This document shows, piece after piece, positions 32,705 to 41,121 of a stretch of DNA of 41,785 bases; the stretch's first letter is position 1; each line of letters opens with the position of its first letter. The notes beneath the pieces are model-generated. The model had not been told where the DNA came from. It was given only the letters and a program-made list of their open reading frames with translations, and made no database searches. The DNA is from JBBQER01 sp052148155 (GTDB lineage: Bacteria > Actinomycetota > Acidimicrobiia > IMCC26256 > PALSA-610), in the NCBI GenBank assembly GCA_052148155.1, contig JBKQIY010000149.1, positions 1 through 41,785 on the forward strand, in the 5' to 3' direction. The position numbers and the translations under genes were made by a program.

Positions 32705-33694
32705 GTGAAGCTCGCGGTCATTGGAACCGGTTTCGGTGCCCGCGTTGTCGCGCCCGCGTTCGATGCGACCGACGGCTGCGAGGTCGTGGATGTCGTTTCA
32801 CCTCGTGATGACGCCGAGGTCGCCCGGGTATCCGCACGTGCCGATGTCGATCTCGTGAGTGTGCACTCGCCACCGTTCCTGCATGCCGCGCACGTGCGGT
32901 CTGTGCTCGCCTCGGGCAAAGCGGTGCTCTGCGACAAGCCGTTCGGGTTGCATGCCGAAGAATCAGCCGCGCTCGCGCAGGAAGCGGCTGACGCAGGCGC
33001 GATCGCGCTGTGCAATTTCGAGTTTCGTTTTCATCCCGTGCGTCGGCTGTTGCGAGAGCTCGTGCGTACCGACGCGCTCGGCCCGGTCGAGCATGTGCAA
33101 TGGACGCATCTGTCCGCTGGTTCGCGAGTTCCGCTGCGTCGCTACGGCTGGCTGTTCGACCGGAATCGCGGTGGAGGCTGGATCGGCGCGTGGGGCTCGC
33201 ACACGATCGACACCATCCGCTGGTGCTTCGGTGAGGTGAGGACCGTCGAAGCCCAGGCACGGATCGACATCGCCGAGAGACCGGACGACCACGGTGAGTT
33301 GCACAGATGTAGCGCTGAGGACGGCATCAGCGCAACGCTCGGCGTCGAAGGCCGTGTCACTGTCAGTCTCGACAGCAGCTTCGCCGCCAGTGCTTCGATC
33401 CCGCCGCGGCTGACCGTGATCGGAGCAGACGCGGTATGCGAGATCGTCGCCGACACCCGTGTTCTGGTCCGGCGCGCCGACGGCTCGCGCGAAGACCTGA
33501 CTCCCGTTTCGCAGGCGAAGCGCACCGGTTCCGATGGTCACGACGCTCCCATGCGCCGCTTCGCCGAAGTCGTGCGTGATGTGGTGACGACTGGCGAGGT
33601 CCCGCCCGGCGTACCGACCTTCGTCGACGGCCACGCCTGCGACCTCGCGCTCGATCAGCTGCGCGCCGCGCCCGTCGTCACGAGGGAACGCTGA
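32705..33694 (+). CDS. Gfo/Idh/MocA-family oxidoreductase
   Basis: 329 residues from GTG 32705; GGAGGTGAT lies eight bases upstream. N-terminal NAD(P) fold: MKLAVIGTGFGARVVAPAF, then VSVHSPPFLHAAHVRSVLASGKAVLCDKPFG with the conserved Lys-Pro. The C-terminal sheet has GGGWIGAWGSHTIDTIRWCFGEV, where the D-x-x-R/W and GSH-x-ID positions bind the sugar. Dehydrogenates or reduces sugars, inositols or keto-sugars; with ThuA and GH4 it fits a 3-keto-sugar route. The last 17 bases overlap the end of the convergent cyclase gene. Confidence 0.9.
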   Translation: MKLAVIGTGFGARVVAPAFDATDGCEVVDVVSPRDDAEVARVSARADVDLVSVHSPPFLHAAHVRSVLASGKAVLCDKPFGLHAEESAALAQEAADAGAIALCNFEFRFHPVRRLLRELVRTDALGPVEHVQWTHLSAGSRVPLRRYGWLFDRNRGGGWIGAWGSHTIDTIRWCFGEVRTVEAQARIDIAERPDDHGELHRCSAEDGISATLGVEGRVTVSLDSSFAASASIPPRLTVIGADAVCEIVADTRVLVRRADGSREDLTPVSQAKRTGSDGHDAPMRRFAEVVRDVVTTGEVPPGVPTFVDGHACDLALDQLRAAPVVTRER

Positions 33695-36600
33695 CGTCGG
33701 AGAGCGCGAGATCAAACACTCGCGACCAGCCGCCGGCCGTGAGACCGATCTGGTCGAGCTGCGACGCGGCAGTTTCGGCCGCTTCGTCGGCGCCGACCGC
33801 GCCAAGCGCCTCGAGCACTTTCGATCGGGCGAGCGCCGCGATCGCGTGCTCGAGTGGCGCGTCGGTTGCAGTCGCGATCTTGTATGCGGCGTCGATCGGT
33901 CCCTGAGCGTCGGGGGCACCCTGCTGGGTGCGTGTGAGGCTCTCGGCCCACAGCGCGAGGATCCGATCCGAGAACGTGCCGCCGGTTCGGCCGCGCAATT
34001 CGCTGATCACACGGTCGGCGTCGTCCGTTCGATGGGCCGCCGCGTACGCGAGCGCGAGCCGACAGCCAATCGACATCGCCGCTCCGTCCTCCGTCGCCGC
34101 GGCATAGCCGGACGCGAGCACGTCAATGGCCTCTTCGACTCGGCCGAGCTGGAGGCGCGCGAGACCAGACGCGGCGCGGCCGTCGGCGAACCCGAGCTGC
34201 CCGCTGTCGTCGTCGCGTGAGATCTCGAGCGTTTCGAGAATCGCCTGGGCCTGCTCGGGCCGGCCCTGTTGCAGGTCGACCAACGACTCGAGGACTGCGG
34301 GGAACGAACGCATCCCCTCATCAGGCATTTCGCGTGAGATCGCGCGGTAGTGCGCCAGGGTGTCGGCATAGTCGTCATCGCGACCGAGCTCGGCGAGCGA
34401 GCGCACCACAGGTCCGGTCGCCATCACTTCGCCCCAACGGTCGCCGATCTCTTGGAACAGCGCGATCGCTTCGCGCCCGCGGGCAACGCTCTCCTCCATC
34501 CGGCCGCTCCAGAGCCTGACGCTCGCGAGCAGGACGTCCATCATCCCGACCGCCCACCGATTGCCGGTTTCCCGGCCGTCGATCGCGATGTGCTCAGCCA
34601 GCGCGGCGGCCTCGTCGAGCCGGCCCTGGTTGTAACGGACGAACGCCAACAGCCCGTATGCCCAACCGAGGCCGCCCCAGTCGCCGAGCTCGGCGAACGC
34701 GCCAGCGGACTGTTGGAGTCTGTCTTCGGCGAGAGCGATGTCGCCGCGGGAGAACGAGATCCAAGCGAGGTTTTGCAGTGCCCACGCACCGCCGCGTTCA
34801 CGGCCCGACGATCGGTACGCGGCCAACGCCTCGGAAACGAACCGCTCCGCCTGCGCGAGATCGCCGCGGAACAGATGCGAGACACCGAGCTCGCGTAGCA
34901 CGTCAGCGCCGCCCGCATCGTCGCCGATCTCGCGCCAACGATCGAGCGCGTCGGCGAACGACTGATCCGCGACGTCGTATGCGCCGACGTTCATCTCTGT
35001 GGTGCCGAGCAGCGTCAGCGCCTCGGCCTGCGGGCGTATTTCTGCGGCCGCGGTCGCCTCGGCCAGGACCACGAGGAGGTCGTCTCGCGCGGCGTCGTTG
35101 AGACGTTGGTGCACCGCGGCCTTGCCCCGCCCGAGGAGCGCCCGCCAACGGTCCGGTCCCGGCTCAGGCGCCAGCAGGCCGAGCGCGCGGTTGTGGTGGT
35201 GGCCGAACAGTACCCATGACTCGACGCGCTCCGCGCGATCTGCAGCCCGGCTGAGCGCGTCCACCGCCTGCTGTCGCACGTCATCGGGGACGCCCGGCAC
35301 GGCGCCGAGCTCACCGACCAGCTCGGCCGAGGTCGCGAGATGATGCGCGACCGCATCGATCGCGGCGTCGCCGCGTGTTTCCAGGACTGGCGCGACTCGG
35401 GCGTGGCGGCGGGCCCGCTCGGCCTTGGTCAGCGTGCCGTACGCGATCTCGTGGATCAGGTCGGATTTGAAGTGGAACTCCTCGTCGTCGAGCTCCACGA
35501 GATCGCGTTCGGCGAGCCGGTCGAGGAGTGACGCTGCGTCGTCGCGGTCAGCGAGAGCTACCACCGCCGCGATCGGACCGTTCGCGCCGACGACCGCGCA
35601 GTCTTCGAGTAGCGAACGTTCGGCAGGATCCAACGCGTCGAGTCGGGCCGCGAGCAACCCGTGCAGCGTCGCCGGGACCTCACGGATGCTTGCCGTGTCG
35701 CCCGACTCCTGCATGAACGCGACCAGCTCCTCGATGAAGAACGGGTTGCCGCCACTGCGTTCCAGCAAAAGCGTCACCAGGTCGGGGTCGGCGTCGCCTT
35801 CGAGGAGCGCGCCGACGAGCTCGCCGGTCGCGGCTTCGTCGAGCGGGTCAAGCTGCAACGTGATGCCGTTGTACTTGCCCGGTTCAGGCGTCCAACGGTT
35901 CTCGATATCCGGGCGCGCGGTCGCGACCAGCACGAACGGGAGGTTACGGAGCCGCGTGAGCAGTCGTTCGCAAAGCTCGAGTGTGTCGTCGGACGCCCAA
36001 TGCAGATCTGAGAGCACCAGAATGAGCGGAGCCTTGCGCGCGAGTGCCTCCAGCACCGCCAGAGCTGAGCGCAACGCTTCATCGCGCGCTCGGCTCGGAT
36101 CGACGCCGGGCCGCGAGACTCCCTCCATGAGGAACAGCAGTCCCTCAGCGACGCGTTCGAGCTCGGCCGGTTCGGTGTCGGCTCCGAGCACATGGCTGAC
36201 CTTGTCGGCGATGCGGGTCTTCAGGTCCGTGTCGACGCTCGTGCCTTCGCCCGCCGAGGCCTGGCGGAGCGCTTCTGCGATGGGACCGAACGCGTTTGGA
36301 TCGCCATACGGCAAGCACTCGCCGGTCAGCACGAACGCGCCGAGCTCGCACGCCGCGACCTCGCCGAGCTCGCTCGCAAGGCGGCTTTTGCCGACTCCGG
36401 CGTCGGCAACCAGCAGCACGAGATGGGCGCGTCGGCGTTTGGTCGCCATCCTCGTGAGGTCCCGCAAAGTGGCGAGTTCTGTTTCTCGACCCACGAGCGG
36501 GGCGCGGCGGCGGGCGTGGCGCCGGCCTGGAGGTGTGAGCACGTCGAGGGCACGGAACGCAACGACCGGCTCTTCGCGGCCGCGCAATGCCACCGGGCCG

Positions 36601-37199
36601 AGCGGTTCGTAGCCGATGGCATCGCGGGTCGCGAGTTCGGTTGCCGGTCCCACGATCACGTGGCCAGGTTCGCCGAGCTTTTCCAACCGCTGGGCCGTAT
36701 TGACGACGTCGCCCATGGCTGTCGGGTCGCCGCCTGCCCGCATGGCTCCGACCAGAACCTCGCCGCTATTCACGCCAATACGCACCTGAACTGGGAAATC
36801 GATCTCTGCGGCGACGGTATGCATCGTCTCCTGCATCCGGAGTGCGGCCCGCACGGCCCGCTCGGCATCGTCTTCGTGCGCGACCGGGGCTCCGAACAGG
36901 GCGATGATCTCGTCGCCGACGATCTTGTCGAGCCTGCCTCCGTAGGCGGTGATGTCGGCGACGAGCCGCTCGAAACAGTGGTCGACGAGGCGTTTGATCT
37001 GCTCGGGGTCTGCACCGGCGGACATCGTGGTGAAGCCGACGAGGTCGGCCATCAACACAGTCGCGAGGCGGCGTTCTTCGAGTGAGGCCCCCAGCCGCTG
37101 GCCGCATTCCTGGCAGAACCGGGCCCCCGCGGCCGTCGTCGCCCCGCAGGCGGGACAGATCATGCTGGCCACGTTACCGGTCCGGTCGAGCTTGCCCAT
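33678..37199 (-). CDS. Zinc ribbon-class III cyclase-AAA ATPase-TPR regulator
   Basis: 1173 residues from ATG 37199; ATG 37163 (MICPACG) is an equally likely start. Order: zinc ribbon CPACG ... CQECG (15-33); class III cyclase domain 44-215 with Asp52 in MADLVGFT, Lys92 and Asp96 in DKIVGDEIIALFG, and VVNTAQRLE; ATPase domain from about 235 with Walker A ADAGVGKS (265-272) and Walker B-like LILVLSDLHWA (about 395); then TPR-type helical repeats to the end (QNLAWISFSRGDIALAEDRL, LAELGRDDDYADTL and others). The cyclase metal sites are intact, so cAMP or cGMP synthesis is possible. The ATPase-TPR part resembles LuxR-type MalT sensors. No DNA-binding domain. The 3' end overlaps the oxidoreductase gene by 17 bases, and it is divergent from the GGDEF-EAL gene. 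Confidence 0.92.
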   Translation of the reverse strand: MGKLDRTGNVASMICPACGATTAAGARFCQECGQRLGASLEERRLATVLMADLVGFTTMSAGADPEQIKRLVDHCFERLVADITAYGGRLDKIVGDEIIALFGAPVAHEDDAERAVRAALRMQETMHTVAAEIDFPVQVRIGVNSGEVLVGAMRAGGDPTAMGDVVNTAQRLEKLGEPGHVIVGPATELATRDAIGYEPLGPVALRGREEPVVAFRALDVLTPPGRRHARRRAPLVGRETELATLRDLTRMATKRRRAHLVLLVADAGVGKSRLASELGEVAACELGAFVLTGECLPYGDPNAFGPIAEALRQASAGEGTSVDTDLKTRIADKVSHVLGADTEPAELERVAEGLLFLMEGVSRPGVDPSRARDEALRSALAVLEALARKAPLILVLSDLHWASDDTLELCERLLTRLRNLPFVLVATARPDIENRWTPEPGKYNGITLQLDPLDEAATGELVGALLEGDADPDLVTLLLERSGGNPFFIEELVAFMQESGDTASIREVPATLHGLLAARLDALDPAERSLLEDCAVVGANGPIAAVVALADRDDAASLLDRLAERDLVELDDEEFHFKSDLIHEIAYGTLTKAERARRHARVAPVLETRGDAAIDAVAHHLATSAELVGELGAVPGVPDDVRQQAVDALSRAADRAERVESWVLFGHHHNRALGLLAPEPGPDRWRALLGRGKAAVHQRLNDAARDDLLVVLAEATAAAEIRPQAEALTLLGTTEMNVGAYDVADQSFADALDRWREIGDDAGGADVLRELGVSHLFRGDLAQAERFVSEALAAYRSSGRERGGAWALQNLAWISFSRGDIALAEDRLQQSAGAFAELGDWGGLGWAYGLLAFVRYNQGRLDEAAALAEHIAIDGRETGNRWAVGMMDVLLASVRLWSGRMEESVARGREAIALFQEIGDRWGEVMATGPVVRSLAELGRDDDYADTLAHYRAISREMPDEGMRSFPAVLESLVDLQQGRPEQAQAILETLEISRDDDSGQLGFADGRAASGLARLQLGRVEEAIDVLASGYAAATEDGAAMSIGCRLALAYAAAHRTDDADRVISELRGRTGGTFSDRILALWAESLTRTQQGAPDAQGPIDAAYKIATATDAPLEHAIAALARSKVLEALGAVGADEAAETAASQLDQIGLTAGGWSRVFDLALSDVSVPS

Positions 37200-37258
37200 T
37201 CAGGTCGTTCAGGGCCTTGCCGACACATCGATGAGGGAGTTTCAGGGAAGGCACCCGT
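37200..37258. promoter_or_regulatory. Divergent control region of two second-messenger genes
   Basis: 59 bases separate the start of the cyclase regulator (left) and the GGDEF-EAL gene (right). No confident -10/-35 or operator was read; only the AGGGAAGG ribosome site is clear. Confidence 0.4.
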
Positions 37259-39070
37259 ATGGAACGCACGCAGGGAGACGGACGGAAGAACGCGACCCAA
37301 TCGCGTGCACAGCGGCGCGCCCAGGAACGCTCCGAATCGGGAACGGAAAGCGAGCCGCCGGCTTTGGCGGCCAATGTCCGCGTTGTGCTCGACGCGTTGC
37401 CGCAGCCAGCGTTCCTGGTGGCGATCGACGACGACGAGGTGTGCCAGTTCGTGCACGCGAACGCGCGTTACCGCGAATTGTTCGATCTCGATCTCGAAAG
37501 CGATCTCGGCGGCGACCTGCGTGGGGTGCTCCCCGCCGACGTGCTGGTGCCGCACATCACCGCATTCTCTCGCGCGAGCCGAGAAGGTCAATCCGTGTCG
37601 TTCGATGTCTCGCTCGATAACGGCCGGTGCGCGCTCACCGTCGAGATCGTGCAGATGCCGAAGGATTGGGGTGACGAACGTTGCCTGCTCGGAGTTGTAC
37701 ACGACGTCTCAGAACATAAGCGTATCGAGGCGCTGCTCGAGCATCGGGCTCGCCATGATCCGCTGACCGAGCTTCCGAACCGGGTGATGTTGCTCGAACA
37801 GATCAGCGAAGCGCTCACGCACGGTCGTGGTCGCTCTGCAAGTCGGCGAATCGGACTTGTCCTGCTGGATCTCGATCATTTCAAGATTGTCAATGACAGC
37901 CTCGGCCTTTCGGCCGGAGATGAGCTGTTCGCCGTTGTTGCCCAGCGGGTCGAGCGCATTTTGCGTATCGGCGACACGGTCGCACGCCTCGGCGGCGACG
38001 AGCTCGCCATCGTGTGCAACGATGCTCAAGACGAACACGGTGTCGTCGCGGTTGCCGAGCGCGTGCGATCAGTACTTGCCGAACCGATTGTGCTGGCGAC
38101 CGGCGAGGTGTTCCTGACGGCGAGTATCGGAGTCGCGCTCTCGACCGGCACCGACGACTCACCCGAGCGGCTTCTGCGCGACGCGAGTGTCGCCATGTTC
38201 GCGGCGAAGCGGCTGGGGCGCGGTCGCATCGAGGTCTTTGCCGAACCCATGCGTGAAGATTCAATGGCCCGACTGGAGATGGAGTCGGCGCTGCGCCGCG
38301 CACTTGTGCGCGACGAATTTCGCGTTCACTACCAGCCGCTCGTGCGGTTCGAATCGTCGGAGGTGATCGGCCTCGAGGCCCTCCTGCGGTGGCAGCATCC
38401 CGAACTCGGGCTCGTCGCGGCCGAGGAGTTCCTGACCGTGGCCGAGGAAACCGGCCTGATCGTCCCCATCGGAGCGTGGGTGTTGCGCGAGGCGTGCGCG
38501 CAAGCCGCGAGCTGGATCGCCGAGTCGACCGATCATGCGGCGCTCGCCGTGTCGGTGAACGTTTCAGCCCGCCAGCTCGCCGATGATGACCTGGTGTCGA
38601 TCGTCCAACAAGCGCTCGCGAGCTCCGGCCTCGACCCGGCGCTCCTCGTCCTCGAGCTCACCGAGTCGACGCTGATGGCAGACCGCGAACGCGCGATCGA
38701 GGTGTTGCGTCGTCTCACCGACACTGGCGTGCGAGTCGGTATCGATGACTTCGGGACCGGCCAGTCATCGCTTATCTATCTCCGTTCGCTTCCCGTACAC
38801 ACACTGAAGATCGATCGGTCGTTCGTCGACGCTCTGGGTCGTGACGCCGAGGGCGCAGCCATCGTGGCGGCGGTCGTGCAGCTCGGACATGCGCTCGGCC
38901 TTTCGGTCACCGCCGCGGGAGTCGAGACACCCGACCAACTCGCCCAGCTCCGCGCACTTGGATGCGACCTTGGGCAGGGATTTTATTTCGCGCATCCGCA
39001 GCCGGGCGCAATCGTGCGCGCACTCGTACATCATCGGTTCCACTGGCGCCAGCGCGACCCCGCGAACTAG
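37259..39070 (+). CDS. PAS-GGDEF-EAL cyclic-di-GMP protein
   Basis: 603 residues from ATG 37259, GGGAAGG eight bases upstream. Residues 40-155 are PAS-like (VVLDALPQPAFLVAIDDDEVCQFVHANARYRELF, then a PAC-like end). GGDEF domain 160-325: DPLTELPNR, LLDLDHFKIVNDSLG, and RIGDTVARLGGDEL, where the signature is GGDEL instead of GGDEF. EAL domain 335-595: E373-A-L, NVSARQL, ELTES (466-470), DDFGTGQSSL (496-505), LKIDRSFV (516-523), GVET and QGFYFAHP. The EAL residues for metal and catalysis are present, so phosphodiesterase activity is likely; cyclase activity is doubtful. No membrane segment, hence cytosolic. It shares a 59-bp divergent control region with the cyclase regulator. Confidence 0.93.
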   Translation: MERTQGDGRKNATQSRAQRRAQERSESGTESEPPALAANVRVVLDALPQPAFLVAIDDDEVCQFVHANARYRELFDLDLESDLGGDLRGVLPADVLVPHITAFSRASREGQSVSFDVSLDNGRCALTVEIVQMPKDWGDERCLLGVVHDVSEHKRIEALLEHRARHDPLTELPNRVMLLEQISEALTHGRGRSASRRIGLVLLDLDHFKIVNDSLGLSAGDELFAVVAQRVERILRIGDTVARLGGDELAIVCNDAQDEHGVVAVAERVRSVLAEPIVLATGEVFLTASIGVALSTGTDDSPERLLRDASVAMFAAKRLGRGRIEVFAEPMREDSMARLEMESALRRALVRDEFRVHYQPLVRFESSEVIGLEALLRWQHPELGLVAAEEFLTVAEETGLIVPIGAWVLREACAQAASWIAESTDHAALAVSVNVSARQLADDDLVSIVQQALASSGLDPALLVLELTESTLMADRERAIEVLRRLTDTGVRVGIDDFGTGQSSLIYLRSLPVHTLKIDRSFVDALGRDAEGAAIVAAVVQLGHALGLSVTAAGVETPDQLAQLRALGCDLGQGFYFAHPQPGAIVRALVHHRFHWRQRDPAN

Positions 39071-39073
39071 CCG

Positions 39074-39403
39074 CTATCTCATGTCGGCGCGCCAGGCGCG
39101 CAGCATGCTCCACGCGTAGATACCGGTCTCGTGCCCGTCATTCCAGCGGATCTGCAGACCCCAGGCGCCCACGAGCTCAGCGCCTTCGGCGCGCAGCGGC
39201 TCGGGTGCACCCGGTGTCGGCCATGCGTCGAGACCTTGCTCACGGCGATGCCGGCAGCCCGCGCACGGGCAGTTGAAGCGGAGCTCGACCAGACCGAAAT
39301 GGTCGGAGGTACCGTCAGGCCAGGTGACGCTGAGCCCCTCCGCGCGGTCGAGTTCGACTTCGAGGGGCGAAGGGGCCTCGGGGATGTCGGGTATACCGGG
39401 CAC
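39074..39403 (-). CDS. DUF971-family protein
   Basis: 109 residues from GTG 39403 (GVPGIPD), after which the sequence is clearly protein; the longer open frame upstream is low quality. Core: LEVELDRAEGLSVTWPDGTSDHFGLVELRFNCPCAGCRHR, then a short acidic linker and LVGAWGLQIRWNDGHETGIYAWSMLRAW. The L-x-V-x-W-x-DG-x-x-x and R-x-x-CPCA-x-C blocks followed by WxDGHxTGIYxWxxLR are DUF971. The cysteines (CPCAGC) suggest zinc or Fe-S handling. The same domain forms the N-terminus of gamma-butyrobetaine hydroxylase. It ends three bases from the GGDEF-EAL stop on the other strand. Confidence 0.88.
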   Translation of the reverse strand: MPGIPDIPEAPSPLEVELDRAEGLSVTWPDGTSDHFGLVELRFNCPCAGCRHRREQGLDAWPTPGAPEPLRAEGAELVGAWGLQIRWNDGHETGIYAWSMLRAWRADMR

Positions 39404-39449
39404 ACCCCGAGTGTGCCGTGTCCGAGTCGCTCGGGTTGAATGGGGGCCG

Positions 39450-39731
39450 ATGAAGCCCCTCGCCGACGCCGAGATCACGGCCGCCCTCGTGGCGCTGGCC
39501 GGCTGGGCCCGCGCCGGCGACGAGATCGTCAAGACGTTCGATTGCGACACATTCGCGGGTGCGATCACGTTCGTCGTACACATCGGATTCCTCGCTGAGC
39601 AGGCCGATCACCATCCGGATATCGACGTGCGCTGGCGTCACGTGAGGGTCGCCCTCACGACCCACTCCGCCCATGGGCTGACGAAACGAGACCTCGATCT
39701 CGCGGCCGAGATCGAGGGGATCGGAGCCTGA
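39450..39731 (+). CDS. Pterin-4a-carbinolamine dehydratase
   Basis: 93 residues, the family length. EITAALVALAGWARAGDEIVKTFDCDTFAGAITFVVHIGFLAEQADHHPDI contains the active-site HHPD; WRHVRVALTTHSAHGLTKRDLDLAAEI closes the fold with the conserved His and the T-x-x-D/DLA end. It dehydrates 4a-hydroxytetrahydropterin to quinonoid dihydropterin, recycling the cofactor of aromatic amino acid hydroxylases, or acts in molybdopterin metabolism. ATG 39450 has GGGGG upstream. The downstream gene's GTG begins one base after its stop. Confidence 0.93.
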   Translation: MKPLADAEITAALVALAGWARAGDEIVKTFDCDTFAGAITFVVHIGFLAEQADHHPDIDVRWRHVRVALTTHSAHGLTKRDLDLAAEIEGIGA

Positions 39732-39732
39732 C

Positions 39733-40173
39733 GTGCCGCTGCTCGTCGCGATCGGCATCATCGTCGTGCTGCTCGTGTACATGCTGTACGCACTCGCGCA
39801 CGAGCGGGGGCCGGGCGCGCCGGACGTCGCGATCGGCTACGAGCGCGCCTGGGACGAGCTCAACTTCGGGCTGCTGTGGGATTTGTCTGGCGAAGAGTTG
39901 CGAGAGGGCCTGCACCGCGACCAGTTCGTCGACGCCAAGCGCAAGGCGTATGCCAACGCCCATCCGCGCGGCCGGCTCGCCGAAAGCATCATCGTCGACA
40001 CGTTCGTCGCGGGCGACCAGAGCGCGCTCGTCGTGACCTGCGTGACCGCCGAAGGCATCAGCGTCAGCAACGACGTGCTGCTGGAGCGTCGGGCCAACGG
40101 ATGGACGGTCGTCGGCTATTCGCTACGACCCGGCGGCGCATCCGCACCGGCGCACGACGCGGATCACGCGTAG
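39733..40173 (+). CDS. Membrane-anchored NTF2-like hypothetical protein
   Basis: 146 residues from GTG 39733, one base after the dehydratase stop. N-terminal helix PLLVAIGIIVVLLVYMLYAL anchors it. The rest (AIGYERAWDELNFGLLWDLSGEELREGLHRDQFVDAKRKAYANA, SALVVTCVTAEG, DVLLERRANGWTVVGYSLRP) has the helix-then-strands pattern of DUF4878/NTF2-like domains, ending with a typical W-x-VVGYSLRPG strand. No catalytic residue is evident. Probably outside or under the membrane, function unknown. Likely cotranscribed with the dehydratase. Confidence 0.75.
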   Translation: MPLLVAIGIIVVLLVYMLYALAHERGPGAPDVAIGYERAWDELNFGLLWDLSGEELREGLHRDQFVDAKRKAYANAHPRGRLAESIIVDTFVAGDQSALVVTCVTAEGISVSNDVLLERRANGWTVVGYSLRPGGASAPAHDADHA

Positions 40174-40177
40174 CCGA

Positions 40178-40378
40178 ATGCGACAAATGGCGGGCATGCT
40201 GCTGACGGGTGAGTCAAGCACACCCATGGGTACCGACACGGCCCGTCTCATTGTGAACGGCGAAACGCTCGTCGCGCGCGCGGCTCAGGTGCTGTCGGCG
40301 GTGTGCGATCCCGTCATCGAGGTCGGTCATGATGTGCCCGTCTCCCACGCGGTCGTCGAGGTCCTTCCCGTTCTATGA
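40178..40378 (+). pseudogene. Truncated MobA-like guanylyltransferase
   Basis: 66 residues: AGMLLTGESSTPMGTDTARLIVNGETLVARAAQVLSAVCDPVIEVG, followed by a short unrelated tail and TGA. MobA-type enzymes begin GxxLxGGxSxRMGxDKAxL; here the nucleotide loop is GESSTPMGTDT, with the Arg and the Lys both changed, and the roughly 130 residues that bind the Mo cofactor are absent. It cannot work as an NTP transferase. ATG 40375 of the next gene overlaps its stop (ATGA), so it may survive only as a leader that couples translation. Confidence 0.7.
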
Positions 40379-41121
40379 CACCTGAAGCGCTGATCGAATG
40401 TTTCGATGATGTCGCCCGCGCGGTGCGGGAGGCGGTGACGCCCATCGATGCCGTGACCCGTCGAGCGCGCACGAACGTTCCCGGCCAATACGCCCTCGAC
40501 GTGATCGCCGATGCGGCCGCGCTGGAGGTGCTGGACAAAATGCGGGTTCGTGTCGTCAGCGAGGAATCAGGAGTGCACGAGCGCTCTGAGGCGAACATCA
40601 CCGTCGTGGTCGATCCGGTCGACGGATCAACCAACTTTTCGCGCGGCATCGCATACTGGGCGATCTCGATCTGCGCACTCGACGCCGACGGTCCGCTGGC
40701 CTCGCTCGTCGTGAACCAGGCGACCGGTCAGCGGACCAGTGCGATCCGAGGCCAGGGCGCACAACGAGACGGTGTGACGCTTCGCTCCTCGAGCGTCACC
40801 CGGATCGAGGATGCTGTGGTCGCCCTCTCGGGATTTCCCGAGCGGGCCGTGCCCTGGAAGCAGTTCCGGGCACTCGGATGCGCGTCGCTCATGCTGTGTG
40901 ATCTCGCGGCCGGCGGTCTCGACGGCCTCCTCGATTCCGACTCGAACTTGGCGCCGTGGGACTATCTCGGCGGCTACCTGGCATGCGTAGAAGCGGGCGC
41001 GACCGTGCGCGACGCGAATGGAGAAGAGCTCGTGACCGACGACTTCAATGCCCGTCGCCAGCTCATCGCCGCGGGCACGAGCGAACTCGCCGACGCCCTC
41101 ATGCCAGTGAGCACGACGTGA
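40375..41121 (+). CDS. Inositol-monophosphatase-family phosphatase (copy 1)
   Basis: 248 residues, ATG 40375 overlapping the previous stop. Metal-binding set: VVSEESG (motif E-E), DPVDGSTNFSRGIAY (motif DPxDGTxN), and LAPWDYLGGYL (motif WD-x-x-x). VALSGFPER and GCASLMLCDLAAGGLDGLLD lie between. Complete fold for a Mg-dependent, lithium-sensitive type phosphatase acting on inositol phosphate, fructose-1,6-bisphosphate, histidinol phosphate or 3'-phosphoadenosine nucleotides; specificity unknown. The region between 105 and 175 is shorter than in classic inositol monophosphatases. The next family member starts four bases before its stop. Confidence 0.88.
   Translation: MTPEALIECFDDVARAVREAVTPIDAVTRRARTNVPGQYALDVIADAAALEVLDKMRVRVVSEESGVHERSEANITVVVDPVDGSTNFSRGIAYWAISICALDADGPLASLVVNQATGQRTSAIRGQGAQRDGVTLRSSSVTRIEDAVVALSGFPERAVPWKQFRALGCASLMLCDLAAGGLDGLLDSDSNLAPWDYLGGYLACVEAGATVRDANGEELVTDDFNARRQLIAAGTSELADALMPVSTT

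Noticed and set aside
25012..33694. Naming the cluster a sulfoquinovose pathway
   Set aside because: A dioxygenase plus NAD-dependent glycosidases would be compatible, but there is no GH31 sulfoquinovosidase, transporter or other marker; the substrate cannot be read from sequence.
37699..38038. Minus-strand frames inside the GGDEF-EAL gene
   Set aside because: Mirror images of a strongly coding gene; codon bias belongs to the forward strand.
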